Below, piece after piece: positions 10,933 through 22,250 of a stretch of 64,000 nucleotides of DNA. Numbering within the stretch: the stretch's first letter is position 1; each line of letters begins with the position of its first letter. The stretch lies in NCBI GenBank assembly GCA_026225945.1, contig JAMJFZ010001133.1, positions 12,786,001 through 12,850,000 on the forward strand, read 5' to 3'. The notes beneath the pieces were generated by a model that made no database searches, was not told where the DNA came from, and worked only from the letters and a program-made list of their open reading frames with translations. A program made the translations under genes and the position numbers. The DNA comes from Cricetomys ansorgei (lineage: Eukaryota; Chordata; Mammalia; Rodentia; Nesomyidae).

Positions 10933-11948
10933 GGAATAATAAACAACATTGGTATTACAAATCACACTGTCATTCACACTGCCTATTTTTCTTCTAAGAG
11001 AACAATCAGTGTGTCTCTAATCTGATCATGTGATTGAACAGGCCCTGACTCCAGTGTCTAAAGCATTTGAGCATAAGCCAAGCTCTAGCCGGTTTTGTAA
11101 AAAGCACATGATCGAGGCCTAGGGAGACACATTATATTCTTCTTGTTATTGGTGGAAAACAGATTTGCCACAAATGAGCCATAAGACTGGAGCTGTCACT
11201 ATCACCTTAGGACCATAAATGCAGGGCCTGTGTGGATAAACGGCGTTGGCATTTACAAATCTGGGCTCCATGGCAACTTTACATCTTGTGGCAACACTCT
11301 CTAAAGGGTGTTAGAGATAAATGGCCTTTAACATTTTCTATCTACAGAGGGAAAAAACAATGCTTGTCCTCAGGAGACGGGTCCTGAGATCTGAAACTGC
11401 CCATCACGGGTAGGATTTTTTTTTCATAGTTATTCTAAAAGGGCTCTTTTTAATGTTCATGTCTATTTTACTATAGAAATCACTTGCAAGTGACAGTGGA
11501 TGTCCCAGGAAAGCTTATTCAAACCCCAGACACACTGTTCTTATCCTGGGAGTGTGGAGGGACAGCGGAGAAATGCTCATCTTAACAGCCCATCGTGAGC
11601 ATGTCTGAACACCCACCTGTGAAGATTCTCCCTTGATAAGGTACAAATTAAGAAGTAATTTCATTAATAAAACATTGTCAAATGCACATTTCCCCACAAC
11701 TCAGATTCTTGCATCCATTCCCTTCCTCCACCCCTACCGTTCACTTCCTTGCTTCCCCTAGTTCAACCATAACAACTGTAACACCAATGGAAAGGCTGTC
11801 CCTCAGCAGAAGAAACAACCACACCTGTTCCCACCCAAGACATAAATATATGTATTGAGCATTTTTTTTTCAAGGCAAGTATCTTAAGCTTTTGCAGTTA
11901 ACACAATGTTACCCATTTCATCCCAAGCAAAAAGGGTTTAAGATCAGT
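10933..11948. other. No gene recognised; single-copy sequence
   Basis: No nameable repeat. The block 11040-11340 has balanced composition and no low complexity, so it is a plausible place to look for conserved non-coding sequence. That is inference only. Confidence 0.3.
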
Positions 11949-12178
11949 AGGGATGGACTAGAGAGATGGCCCTGCAGTAAAGAGCACTGGCTGCTGTTTT
12001 AGAGGACATGGGTTCAGTTTCCACATGCAATTGGTGGTTCACAACCATCTGTAACTCCAGTTTCAGGGGATTGAATGCCATCTTCTGGCCTCTTTGGGCA
12101 CTGCATACATGTTGTGCATATACATACATGCATATAGGCACTTGTATACATAAATAAAATAAATCATTAAAATTTATA
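11949..12178 (+). mobile_element. B2 SINE
   Basis: Head gactagagagatggccctgc, body 'ggttcacaaccatctgtaac' and 'atcttctggcctctttgggc', AT-rich tail 'aaataaaataaatcatt'. A full-length diverged copy. Confidence 0.9.
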
Positions 12179-12179
12179 A

Positions 12180-12700
12180 TGAGCCGGGGGTGGGGGCAGG
12201 TTGCACAGAAAATTGGTAGCTGGCTGAGGGTTTGATTTAAAAACAGTCACCACTGATGATACAGTGAGTCCTACCAGGCTTCAGGCAAAGTCTAAAGACC
12301 CACCCTAAACACAGAGGACGTTCTGCTAGCTTGAGGTACAACTGTGGAAACAGCATACTTCAGAGACACCAAAAACTAATCCTGGATTTTCCAGTGTGAT
12401 GTGCATTTTCTGGGACACTCAACTCTCCCGGGCAGAAGTCAAGAGTGTTTACAGCCAGCAGCCTTACTGTTTGCAAATGGAACTCTGAGCTCAGAGCCCA
12501 TAGTCACTGATTAAGCTGCTGAGCTTTTGTATTCAACGTCGGAAGACGGGGAAGAATCCTTAGTGGGTTGTCTCATAGCAAACCACAAACACATGTTCCG
12601 TTGCCTGTGATATATTCCCTAACATCGCATTTCTTTTGAAGGGAAGGATATTTTTGGCTAAAAGCTGAAAGAGTCTGTCTAGTTAGCGTATTAAATAAAA
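12180..12700. other. No feature recognised
   Basis: Single-copy-looking sequence between a B2 and an L1. It starts with a G-rich patch (gagccgggggtgggggcagg). Confidence 0.35.
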
Positions 12701-12849
12701 AATAAGAAGGACTTCCTGTAAATGTGGTACCATATGCCTTTCTTATGTTAGCATCATAGAATACTAAAGCTGGCAGGACATGGAGACTGTATCTGAACCT
12801 ATCTTTACAAAACAAAAACTGTAAACCAAAGAACAAATGGAATCTGTTG

Positions 12850-13140
12850 AAAATGGGTAGCATCAAAATAGAAAACTGAGGCCTTAATTTCAAATCTAAT
12901 TAGTGAAACTCTAGAGGAAAACACAGAGAACATTTTTCAAGACAGATGCGTATTTGGAAGTTTCCAAACATGGTTCTGGTTACACAGGATCTAGCTCCAA
13001 GAATTGACAAATGATCAAATGGTTGTGTGTGAAATTTAAAAGTTTCTACATAACAAAAGAAACTACCAGCCAAGCAGACAGCCAACAGAATGAGAGAAAA
13101 TTGTTGCCAGCTATAAACTGTAAAGAAGTGAAAGATCACA

Positions 13141-13181
<41 letters not shown>

Positions 13182-14010
13182 CAACTCTCAATCAAAAAAC
13201 GATCTGATGGTATAAATAGACACTTCTTTAGAAAAGGAACCAATGACCAATAAGTATTTTATAAAGTGTTCAACATCCCCAGCTACTGGGGAAGTGAAAA
13301 TTATAACTATCCTGAAATAGCATCTTTCCCTGCATTGAATGACTATCATCAAGAAATCAGACAAGAAATGCCAGAAGGCTGTCGGGGGGGAAAGAGATCC
13401 TATTCACGGCTGGTGAGACTACATACTAGTATAGTCCATGTGGAAATCAATTTAGAGTTGTTTCAAAAATAATAAAAATAGAACTACCTTATGATACAGC
13501 TATCACTCAAGCTACAACTCAAAGGACCTCATGTCCTTCACAGACACTTTTACATCCATATTGATTGCTGTTGCTGTACTCACAACAGCAAAGAAACGGA
13601 ACCAGCAAGGGCACCCATTAACAGATGAGTGGATAATCGAAGTGTGGTACAGATATACACTGTGGAATCTTATGCAATGTGCAAGAAAATGGATGGATCT
13701 GGAAATGATTAAGCTAAGAGTAGCAGCCCAGGCCCAGATAAGCAGATACCACATATTCTTTCTCATATATGGATCCCGGGTTGGCACCTGTACGTGTATA
13801 TATATTAATGGTGTAAATGCAGGTAAAGGTTAAAACCTAGAAAGAAAACCAAGAAAAGTTAAAGAATATTATGTGGAAGGCAGGAGAATGACCTTAGGAT
13901 ACTTGGGATATTAGAGCAGAGGTTGGTGGGCGGTTACAAGGGGGAAGGACATAGAGGATTTGGAGAAGAGAGGGGAAGAGGATCTCTTAAAATGCTTCTC
14001 AAACCACCAT
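12850..14010 (+). mobile_element. L1 3' end: ORF2 C-terminus plus 3' UTR
   Basis: The region 13011-13130 translates to MIKWLCVKFKSFYITKETTS and onward, matching the C-terminal end of L1 ORF2 (K-W-x2-x-K-F/L-K-S-F…KET pattern). Downstream are the typical L1 3'-end phrases: 'aagtgttcaacatccccagc', 'gagactacatactagtatag', 'ttaacagatgagtggataat', 'atgcaagaaaatggatggatctgg' as a split motif, and a G-rich end at 13925-13990. Frames are broken. A (CA)n run sits inside the ORF2 remnant. The 5' boundary is approximate; it may start near 12700. Confidence 0.82.
13142..13179. repeat. (CA)n microsatellite inside L1
   Basis: About 19 CA units interrupting the ORF2 C-terminal remnant. Confidence 0.95.
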
Positions 14011-15404
14011 AGTGATAACTAATACTGTGTGTCTATTCTTTCATACAAGACCAATGTGCTGAGGGTCCACACCCCAGTTACCTCGTGCGTTAGGCACCCC
14101 TGAGACGAGCAGGTAACCACTAAGGGTAAACCTGGGCCTTGAAGCACACAGAAGTTACTCAGGCTGGCCAATGCTAGGCCCGCCGCTGTTCCTTGATGAT
14201 CACTTTCACCGTGCAAGAATGATGATAAAGTCTGTTGCCTACACTTTCCACTTTTTCTGTCTCCAAACTAGCTCAGGCTCCTGGCTATGGGCTGCCGTGG
14301 GTTATATGGTGCTGTTCCCAACCTTCTCCTGAAACTCTGGGACTATCTTTTCAAAGATACCCTAAGTGGTTGGCCTCAACACATTCACAGAAGAACAATA
14401 AAACCTACATGTGCAACAGAGGACAGAACCCAAGAAAACAAAACAGATCAGAGATGAGATGGTGCATCCAAGAAGAAAAAAAAGAGATAAGTCACAAATG
14501 GGGATCCAAAGGCCTTTCCCCAGGAACTCGAGCAACAGAGCTCTGCCTGTGACCTGCCTTCGTGCCTCCTATGCATACCTGAAGACTGTCCAAAAGCAGC
14601 ACGTGGACAGTTTCCTCCTGAACCCACTGCTTAATAATGTACTTGAGCATTCCTAGACGCAGACTCATTATGGAGTCTTCCGATGACCAAATGCCCTACT
14701 CTAGTCTGAAACAAAATGTTAAAATAGCCTCTTAGTCATCTCCCTGCTTTTTTGTCTCCTTTTAATCATTTTTCCAACCGTTCTAAGTCACAGCTTGGAT
14801 ATCCATAAAAATCTTCCATGGCCTCACGTTAAATATTGATCTCACCAGGACATGCAGAGCACTCCAGCCCCTCCAGTCCAGCTGCCAGGCCTGACTTCCA
14901 GTATTCCACTACATTCTCTGAGAGCTGACTAAATTAAACCACTCTCAGCTCCCAGAACACTTTCCCCATGCCCTGAAGTACTCCATTACGAGAATAACTA
15001 TGAAGTGTGTTTTATGAATATTGCTTTTGGATAAACCTACCTGGCAGTGAACTCTTAGCTCCTAACAAGAATATGCTGCAAGGCTAAAATTCTGTGTCTC
15101 CTTTCCCTCCTGATGCAGGTGGATAAATGACATACACATGAAAGGATCATTCAACAGGCTGTGCAGATTTCAGCATGATCTGGGGATGTATTAATACCCG
15201 CTACACCTATAACTCATATTAAAGCTCTGTGTTAGAATTTTCCTAGTGTGTCAAATACATTTTATCAATTGATCCGTATGAAACCCGAAACGTATTATAA
15301 TTGCTGAATCTTTGCCTGTTTTAAAGAATTCAGTATCAGGAAATGCCTTACTCAAGACCACATAATTAGATAATAATTACAAATACCATTAGAACATCTT
15401 TCCT
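14011..15404. other. No gene recognised; possible LTR-like patch at 14040-14240
   Basis: A GC-richer segment at 14040-14240 ends in gatgataaagtctgttgcct, reminiscent of an LTR polyadenylation region, but no matching copy or TG…CA ends were found. The rest appears single-copy. Confidence 0.25.
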
Positions 15405-16205
15405 CAAAATAATGGGGTTTTTTAGGAACCCTTTGAGAATTCCATACAGTGTATTTTGATCATATATATGCCTCCTTCTCTAACCTCTCCCAGATCCACC
15501 CCCGTCTCTACCCTCCTGGCCTCCCGGCCTCTTTTCTTTTAACTCATCAGGCACAATTTGTGTTACTCAAATACTCTTGGATGTAGGGTTTTCCTCTGGA
15601 ATATGGTCAACTCCCCAAGGGCCATATCCTTTAAGAAAACTGATTCTCCCTCTCCCAGCAGCTATAGGCTGCCAGTGGCTTCTCAGCGAGGCGTAGGGCT
15701 TTGTACCTACCTGCTAAGGCTGTATCTGGCTTGAGCTTGTACAAGTCTTGTGGACACGGTCACAACCACTGTATTCATTGGCAACTGCCCTGTGGTGTCA
15801 CAAGGACATTGTTTCCTTGTAGTTCTCTACCCTCTGGTTCCTACGTTCTTTCCAGCCCCTCTTCCACAATGATCCCTAAGCCCTGGGAAGAAGGGGTATG
15901 ATCTAGACGTCTCATTTAGGGCTGTGCGTTCTGCAATCTTTTTCTCTGTATTGTGACCTGTTGAGGATCTATCTCTGTGTTAATCACCATCTCCTGCAAG
16001 AAGCTTCTCTGATGAGGGTTGAGAGATGCACTGATCGATGCATACAGTGATAAGCCATTAGGAGTGAGCTTAACACTATATTCATTTAGCAGAGTAATAG
16101 TAGTAATTTCTCCCCAAGAGTCTATGGCCAATCTGACTCACTCTTCTCTACAGTACAACTTCCATGGTCCTACACTTAGTGAAAAGACTGTGACTCGGGT
16201 ATCTC
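15405..16205 (-). mobile_element. L1 (Lx-type) 3' UTR, minus strand
   Basis: Read on the minus strand, the end near 15410-15470 gives the rodent L1 terminus 'gatcaaaatacactgtatgg' followed by 'aattctcaaag'. Higher coordinates hold the rodent L1 3'-UTR phrases on plus: 'aagaaaactgattctccctc', 'gaagcttctctgatgagggt', 'gttgagagatgcactgatcg', 'cagagtaatagtagtaattt'. It is truncated before ORF2. Confidence 0.8.
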
Positions 16206-17037
16206 TTATTTTCATGATACTTAGGAATTAAAGAGAAAAAAATTAATGCACTTTATTGTTTGCAATATGCTCAATACTACATTAAAATTTCATAAGTTAT
16301 GCCATTTAAACATAACAATATATCTGCAAGTTATATGCTATCACAGGCACTTTATGGTGATGCAATGAAGAACCACAGAGACTAGGTTGCTAACATCACA
16401 CAAGTGACAGCACAATGTATACCCATCTAAAGCAAATGTTGAAGCATTTACACACTAGGTTCAGCTATAATTCAAACTAGGGATGCAGCCCATTTCCATT
16501 GAATCAAATTTCAATTGACACATAAAATGCAAGTGCCTTATTCTAAAAATAAATTTCTGGATACATGGGAGGGGGCCACTAATGTTTGAGCATATTTCAA
16601 TAAGTGTTCTGATTTTTTGCAATGGTGCCTTGTCAGCAGGAACAGGTACAAAAGGATTACCCTTCCAGCCTCTTCACAATCACCTGTAACCTCTAGAGAT
16701 GTCTAGCCAATACATCCATATAACCCAATCAGTGAAGGTTAGTAGAGATAAAGTTAGCATTTTATATCACATGCCTTAAAGGCAAATATAAACTCTCTCT
16801 CCCAACTAGAACATGTTTATGATGTAGACATCAGAAGAGTGAAAACGATTTCCCATGGATGACAGTAAAAATCTCAAAGTACCCTGAGCTCCAGACTACT
16901 GAGCTAGTATTATAAGACCTGAGCTCTCTAAATGTGAATTTATACAGAATGATAATAATCTATGTAAATTATTATTATTTTAAATATAACAGGCAAATTT
17001 TAATAATTCTTGTTTTGTCATTATTTACTGTTGGGAA
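16206..17037. other. No feature recognised; AT-rich
   Basis: No nameable repeat or credible open frame. Confidence 0.4.
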
Positions 17038-17150
17038 ATGGAGAAGTGGGGAGGAAGGGAATCAGAGAAGGAAGAGGGGAAGGAGGAAGGAAAGAAGGAA
17101 GGAAGGAAGGAAGGAAGGAAGGAAGGAAGGAAGGAAAGAAGGAGGAAATG
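17038..17150. repeat. (GGAA)n purine tract
   Basis: Purine-only stretch with a regular GGAA core at about 17092-17136. It has ETS-type GGAA cores by composition and could form triplex (H-DNA) structures. Confidence 0.95.
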
Positions 17151-18144
17151 AAATATATTTTGAATGACTTATGGGTTAAATATCAAGCCACAGAATTATG
17201 GAATTTCAGGATTGTAAGGACATCTACCCACAGGGGGCAATCCTCAAATCAACTCCCCAAAATTAGCAAAGTTGGGCCACAGACAAGCTATAAACAGACA
17301 GAGGAAATTAGATACATATGAAAAAGAGCAGGAGCCTTTGCTAACTACCAGACTTATGCTGATGGCACTACATTCTCACTACTGAGTTGAATGTGCACAG
17401 GGCACTGGTGTGTGTCTGTGAAGTGACACACAAAAAGCAAAACTGCAGGAGTCCTCATGGTGGTCCAGAGGGAAGAATTAATACAAAAAACATAATTCAG
17501 ATTATGTTGTCTCAAATCCTAAATGGTAGAGTACTTTTATCCACACATTCCTAATCACACATCCCAGCAACTGACTTCCAGAAAGCAGGCCACCTTGCAT
17601 GAGATCCATTCGAGTGTCTGTCAGGATTGTGATTGGTGATGCAGGTATGTTGGAAGAAAAGCTATTGCTACTGTACAGGGCCAAATTGTGGTTCATTTTC
17701 TGATTATGCCAACTTGTCAAAAGATAATCAGAAAAATCAAAGATACTGATGTTGATACTTCTATAGGTGTTGAGAAGTCCAGTGCCAGCTGCCTAAGAAT
17801 TAGAATACTTCATCTGTCCTGAGGCCTAAGGCAATGCCATGGTGGACATGAGACAGATATGCATCTCTTTCTTAAAGGGCTTGATAAGAGGGTGGAAGTG
17901 AACTTCTTCATAAGCAGCCATGATCATTCTGAAGGACTACTGAATGAACCCAGAACCTTGCCTAGACACAGCACCACATTTCTGCCTTACAGAAAAAAAT
18001 CTAAAATGGATCAAAAATAGGCTTTTAAGTGTGTTGAGAATCCAAGTTTCCTCACCAGCACCTAACATGTAAATTACAAAAGTATAAGAAACAACGGGCA
18101 ACATCACAGACCATCAGTGAAATGTCAATCAAAATCCACAATCA
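17151..18144. other. No feature recognised
   Basis: Single-copy-looking sequence; open frames up to about 100 codons arise only by extending the GGAA tract. Confidence 0.35.
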
Positions 18145-18260
18145 GGGTCCATGAGGTGGCTAAGCAGATAAAGGTACCTGCTGCCAAGCCTGAGGACCTG
18201 AGACCAGTTCTAGGCGAAGAAGCTAACTCCCACAGGAGGTCTTCTGACCTCCACATACAT
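18145..18260 (+). mobile_element. B2-superfamily SINE (B3/B3A-type), 3'-truncated
   Basis: Contains 'ggtccatgaggtggctaagc', 'tgctgccaagcctgaggacc' and 'ggaggtcttctgacctccac', followed directly by the B2 head at 18261. The younger B2 therefore interrupts or replaces its tail. Confidence 0.75.
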
Positions 18261-18465
18261 GCTGGAGAGATGGCTTAGCCATTAAGAGCACTGCTTGCTC
18301 TTGCAGAAGATCCAGTGCCGCCATGGCAGCTCACAACTCCAGCTCTAGGGGATCTAACACCCTCTGCTGGTCTCCAAGGACACCACATACATGTGGTGCA
18401 CGCCAATATATGCAGGCCAACATTCACACACATAAAATAAGACAAATAAATATTAAAAATAAAGT
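18261..18465 (+). mobile_element. B2 SINE
   Basis: Head gctggagagatggcttagcc, shortened B-box region, 'ggcagctcacaactccagct', 'acatgtggtgcacgcc', AT-rich tail. Confidence 0.9.
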
Positions 18466-18676
18466 GTTACTAGTTACATTTTCTAAAATTTGTCTAAATA
18501 TTCTGTCTCAAATGAACATACTTTTTGTGGTTTGTTTGGCTATTTGACTTTTTTTTTTAGCCCAAATTTGTAATGCAGGTAAAAAGAAGTCTAGGAGAAG
18601 ATAAGTTAATAAATATCCTTCTGGATAAAGAAAGTGAACATGTTTTACAACCACATTTGTATTAAATAGAACAGCA

Positions 18677-18818
18677 AGACCCAGGAATGGTGGTTCAATC
18701 CCAGTACTTGGGAGGGAGAGGCAAATGGATTTCTATGAGTTCGAGGCTAGCCTGGTCTACACAGTGAGTTCTAGGCCATCTAAGGCTACATGGAGCCTTA
18801 TTGTCTCAAAATAATAAT
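18677..18818 (+). mobile_element. B1 SINE
   Basis: Contains gaatggtggttcaatcccag, gagaggcaaatggatttcta, gttcgaggctagcctggtct and acacagtgagttctaggcca, with an A-rich end leading into an AAT tract. Confidence 0.88.
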
Positions 18819-18897
18819 AATGTTATTATATATTATTATTATATATTATTACATATGTTGCTATTGTTGTTGCTGCTGTTATTATTATTATTATTGA
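18807..18897. repeat. (AAT)n/(ATT)n/(TTG)n compound microsatellite
   Basis: Trinucleotide tract starting in the B1 tail (ataataataatg). It switches to TTA/ATT and to gttgttgctgctgtt, then back to (ATT)5. AAT and ATT runs face each other and could pair as a hairpin. Confidence 0.9.
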
Positions 18898-18903
18898 GAA
18901 CAT

Positions 18904-19121
18904 TGTAACAGTCCCCTAGACCTTAGCACAACAGACTCCATGATGGAAGTGTCATTTGGGTTGTAAAACGCAACATGTAGACAGCACCACCAGCCAAAAT
19001 GAAAACAAAGACCTAATCTATAAAAGTTCGCGGTTCTGGGAAAGTCTCTAAATGTCCTAACCTTGCTTTTTGGCTTCTGTAGTTCTGCTTCTGGATAACT
19101 GTTCTTAGTAACTGAAGTATT
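18904..19121 (+). mobile_element. Solo LTR, 3'-truncated (same family as 49732-50078)
   Basis: Begins TGTAACAGTCCCCTAGACC and runs colinearly with the LTR at 49732 through 'gggaaagtctctaaatgtcc' to 'taactgaagtatt', then stops. It contains about 28 bp more than the second copy near 18968-18997. No internal retroviral coding sequence is adjacent. Class (ERV1, ERVK or ERVL) is not assigned. Confidence 0.75.
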
Positions 19122-20178
19122 GACTCATAATTTTCTGTGATATAATTAACAATTCTTTATGGACAGTCTAAAGCATAACTAACCAACATCTCTATTTCTA
19201 TTTAATAAACAGTTGTATCTTTTCAGTCTGTCTTTTTAAAGTCAGTTCTCCTTTAACGGAAGTAAAGCGGGGCCATCCTTCTCTCTCCTGTACCTGTCCA
19301 ATCTTCATGAAGAGGCAGAAAAATACTTTGTTAATGTAAGTGATCTGGAAACAGTCACATCAAAATCTCATCTCCATCTAGCTTCCTGCTCTCTTTTCTT
19401 GCCAGCAACTTCCATCTCAGTTACTTCACCAAGTTGCTGGAAATATCTGACCTACATATCAAGTCGTTGTAACAGCCATGCACTTCTGAGCTTGATTGCT
19501 GTTAAAGCAGCTATCCATAAAGCCACAAAACTGGAACGTGCCATGATTGACCTTGTTTATGCCTTCTCCTTTCCTGCAAGCTGTCTCCAATTATAAAATG
19601 TTACCAGGCCCTTTGCTCTTTTTGCCCCTTAGGAAAAATTTGCAAGACACATGCACACTCATGTCAAGGCCATATTAAAAATATATAGTTCACAAATGGC
19701 CAAGCTTCCCTTTCCTTGGCTACTGAGAGTCGGAAAAGATTCTAGCTTCTAAAATAACACTAAACTTTTCAGACCAATCACTTTCGCTTTCCACCAATTT
19801 TTGACTTCCATTTTTAACAGCTTTTAATCCATTAATTATTTTACCTGATTTTCATGTTACCAAATGTACAAACCATCACTATAATTTTCTGTTCTGAGGC
19901 AGAAGGCTGGTCACTTTGATCTTAAGTCTCAAATAGTTGTTCAGCATCTATGGTCAGGCTGCCTGTACCCAGGTGGAGACTTTCTCAGTAGTCTGTATTA
20001 CTCATATGTTGTGGCAAGCCCTGCTAAACCACTGCAGCAGAAGACATACCCAGAGATGTGATTCCCAAGCCTAACCACCTTCTGACTCATCTCATTTGTC
20101 GGCAGGTTTCTTTTCCCCCCTTTTGCATCATTAAATTTCCATAATGGTCGTGGTTAATAGGAAGGTAAAATAATTTTA
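19122..20178. other. No feature recognised
   Basis: Single-copy-looking sequence. An open frame of 65 codons at 19399-19596 (+) has no recognisable domain. Confidence 0.35.
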
Positions 20179-20515
20179 GGAGCTGGGACACAGCTCAGTC
20201 TGTGATATACTAACTTTCCAAGCATGGGGGATTTATTTCAGATTCCCAGCATTCATGTGAAAAGCAGGGAGGCATAGTCCACACCTGTGATCCCAGGCGG
20301 GGGAGGCAGAGGCAGGCGCATACCTAGGACTTGCTGGCCAGTCTGACAAAGTTGGTAAGCTCTGGATTCAGTGAGAACCCTTGTCTCTAAATAAATAAAT
20401 TAGGTGGTAGTGATTTAGGAAGACACTCACTGTTGACCTTTGGCTTCCACATGTATGTAAATATGTACATACAACATGAATATATACACACACATAAACT
20501 ACCCACACTCATTTA
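20179..20515 (+). mobile_element. B3 SINE (B2 superfamily)
   Basis: tRNA-like head 'ggagctgggacacagctcag', then a B1-like middle 'cacacctgtgatcccaggcg', 'gaggcagaggcaggcgcata' and 'gagaacccttgtctctaaat', then 'ttgacctttggcttccacat' and a CA-rich tail. This three-part order is the B3 arrangement. Confidence 0.85.
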
Positions 20516-20645
20516 AAAAAAAGACAAAATAATTTCAGACAGTTGAAGAACAGAGTTTTGAAGGAATGATATCTCTGAGGTTGTGACAATTAAGATCAGA
20601 ACCAAAGCATAAGATCAAGGTATTATAAACCACCCAAGTACAGAA

Positions 20646-20815
20646 TAGGCTGTTCCACACATCCAGGATGGAGACTGTTCCACACACCAGGGGAGACTAT
20701 TCCACAGTCCTGAAATGAGGCTGTTCCACACTCCAGGATGGAGGCTGTTCCACACTCCAGGATGGAGGCTGTTCCACACTCCAGGATGGAGGCTGTTCCA
20801 CACCCCAGGATGGAA
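20646..20815. repeat. Minisatellite with 24-bp unit
   Basis: About seven units of ggctgttccacactccagga plus tgga. The four central units (20718-20813) are near-identical, and the outer units at 20646-20717 are diverged or shortened. On the minus strand it opens an artefactual frame repeating HPGVWNSL. Confidence 0.93.
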
Positions 20816-20819
20816 GGAC

Positions 20820-21415
20820 TGAATGCAAATTATGTGTGGTGAGATCACATGTTAGAGTCAGATCAGCTACGAATTAGACTGGAAAGTGATGTGGGTCAAG
20901 GTTCACAGGACCTTGAATACCACTGAGATTTAAGACACTTTATGTACAACACTAAAGCTTTGAAAGTATCCTTTTTGTGACTGACTATTCAGAGAATTGA
21001 GTCTAAGAAGGCAAGACTAAAATAGAGTCTGACACCATGCTCTGTGAACATAAAACAGTTGCCTTTCTTGGCACTCTCCCGTTTTACAGAGGTCATATGA
21101 CTAGCTCTAGTCCCTAAGCCATTAGAAAACAAAAATCTTTGCTAAGTGTCCAGGCTGAAGTGTTCAGTTGCCAGTGTGTAACCATGCAATGTTCTTACAC
21201 TTACTTTCCTTTGCTGTAACTGGCCAGGCTTGACATGATGCCTGGTCCAGTCCCCTAGGACCTGCAGTCAACAGATGTATTTCAGCCCATTCTTAATGGA
21301 AGAGAAGTATGCCCCCAAATGAAATACTCATTGTCACAGACTACTGAGACTTGAGGGGCCCCATTGTTGGAAAGCTAAACCATCCTGGCAGACAAAAGAA
21401 GTCACCCTGTTCTAA
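20820..21415. other. No feature recognised
   Basis: Single-copy-looking sequence between the minisatellite and an old repeat. Confidence 0.35.
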
Positions 21416-21419
21416 TTTG

Positions 21420-21682
21420 ATCCTTATTATTGTTTATTGTTGTTTACAGTTGTTGTTATTAACAGCCTGACCAAAAGAAGTGGGAGAAGGGTTTATTTGG
21501 ATCACACTTCAAGTCACAATCCATCAGTGAGGAAAGTTGGATCGGGAATTCAAGAAAGGAAACTAGAAGCAGTAACCATTAAAGAAGGCTGCTAACTGGC
21601 TCACTAACTGGCTCCTTCCCAGTTTCTGAGTGAGTCTAGTTTATATCAAGCTGACAACTAAAGCTAACTAGGACACACTGCA
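21420..21682 (+). mobile_element. Rodent interspersed repeat of the 'TTGCTGTGA' family
   Basis: Contains 'gaccaaaagaagtgggagaa', 'gggtttatttggatcacact', 'tggctcactaactggctcct' and an end 'atatcaagctgacaactaaa'. This matches the copy at 46990-47400 in order, with an internal deletion. Confidence 0.65.
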
Positions 21683-21689
21683 CCAGTTT

Positions 21690-22200
21690 AGTTGAGACCA
21701 TTTATACTAGAGCAAAATGCTAGCAGGAAAGTGGAGAGAAACTGACACAGGGAGCCTATGGAGACAGCTCAGTTGTGCTAAGATTTCAATGCAATACTCT
21801 GCAGTCACAAAAGAAGGAAATCCTGCCATGTACAACAACATGGTTGAACCTGTAAGACATTATGGAAAACAAAATAAGCCAGACACAGAAAAACAATTCT
21901 GAGAATCTGAAATGGTTCCTGTTTTCCCTGATCCTCAGAGAACTGGAGAGCAGCCTGGTGGTTACCAGGGACAGTGTAGTAAGAAGGGAAAGAGGAATAG
22001 CCTAGAAAGGATTAACACATAGAACAAGATACCTAGGATCCAGGAGAGCGAGTACAGTTGACAATATTACAGTGTTCTTAAAAATGCTGAGAGTGGGTAT
22101 TGAATGTTTTCACCACAAAATTGATATCTATGTGAAGAAACACATCTGTCAAGAAACTGCATTTAACCTCTCCATAATGTTCTATGAAAAATGCATGCAG
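21690..22200 (+). mobile_element. L1M 3' end fragment
   Basis: Contains phrases typical of old L1 3' UTRs, in sense order: 'caatactctgcagtcac', 'aaggaaatcctgccatgtac', 'aaaataagccagacacagaa', 'agcctggtggttaccaggga', 'cagttgacaatattacagtg', 'gttttcaccacaaaattgat'. No coding sequence is left. Confidence 0.78.
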
Positions 22201-22207
22201 TTTTCGT

Positions 22208-22250
22208 TGTGTGTGTGTGTGTGTATGTGTGTGTGTGTGTGTGTGTGTGT
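22208..22250. repeat. (TG)n microsatellite
   Basis: About 21 TG units with one A interruption at 22225. Confidence 0.95.

Noticed and set aside
13531..13833. 100-codon open frame on the + strand
   Set aside because: It lies in the 3' UTR/ORF2 end of an L1 remnant and is not in the ORF2 frame.
14040..14240. Possible LTR with polyadenylation region gatgataaagtctgttgc
   Set aside because: No TG…CA ends, no second copy in the window and no target duplication; kept only as a note in the interval entry.
20615..20848. Open frame with HPGVWNSL peptide repeats
   Set aside because: The period is a multiple of three by chance (24-bp minisatellite), so the frame is a by-product.
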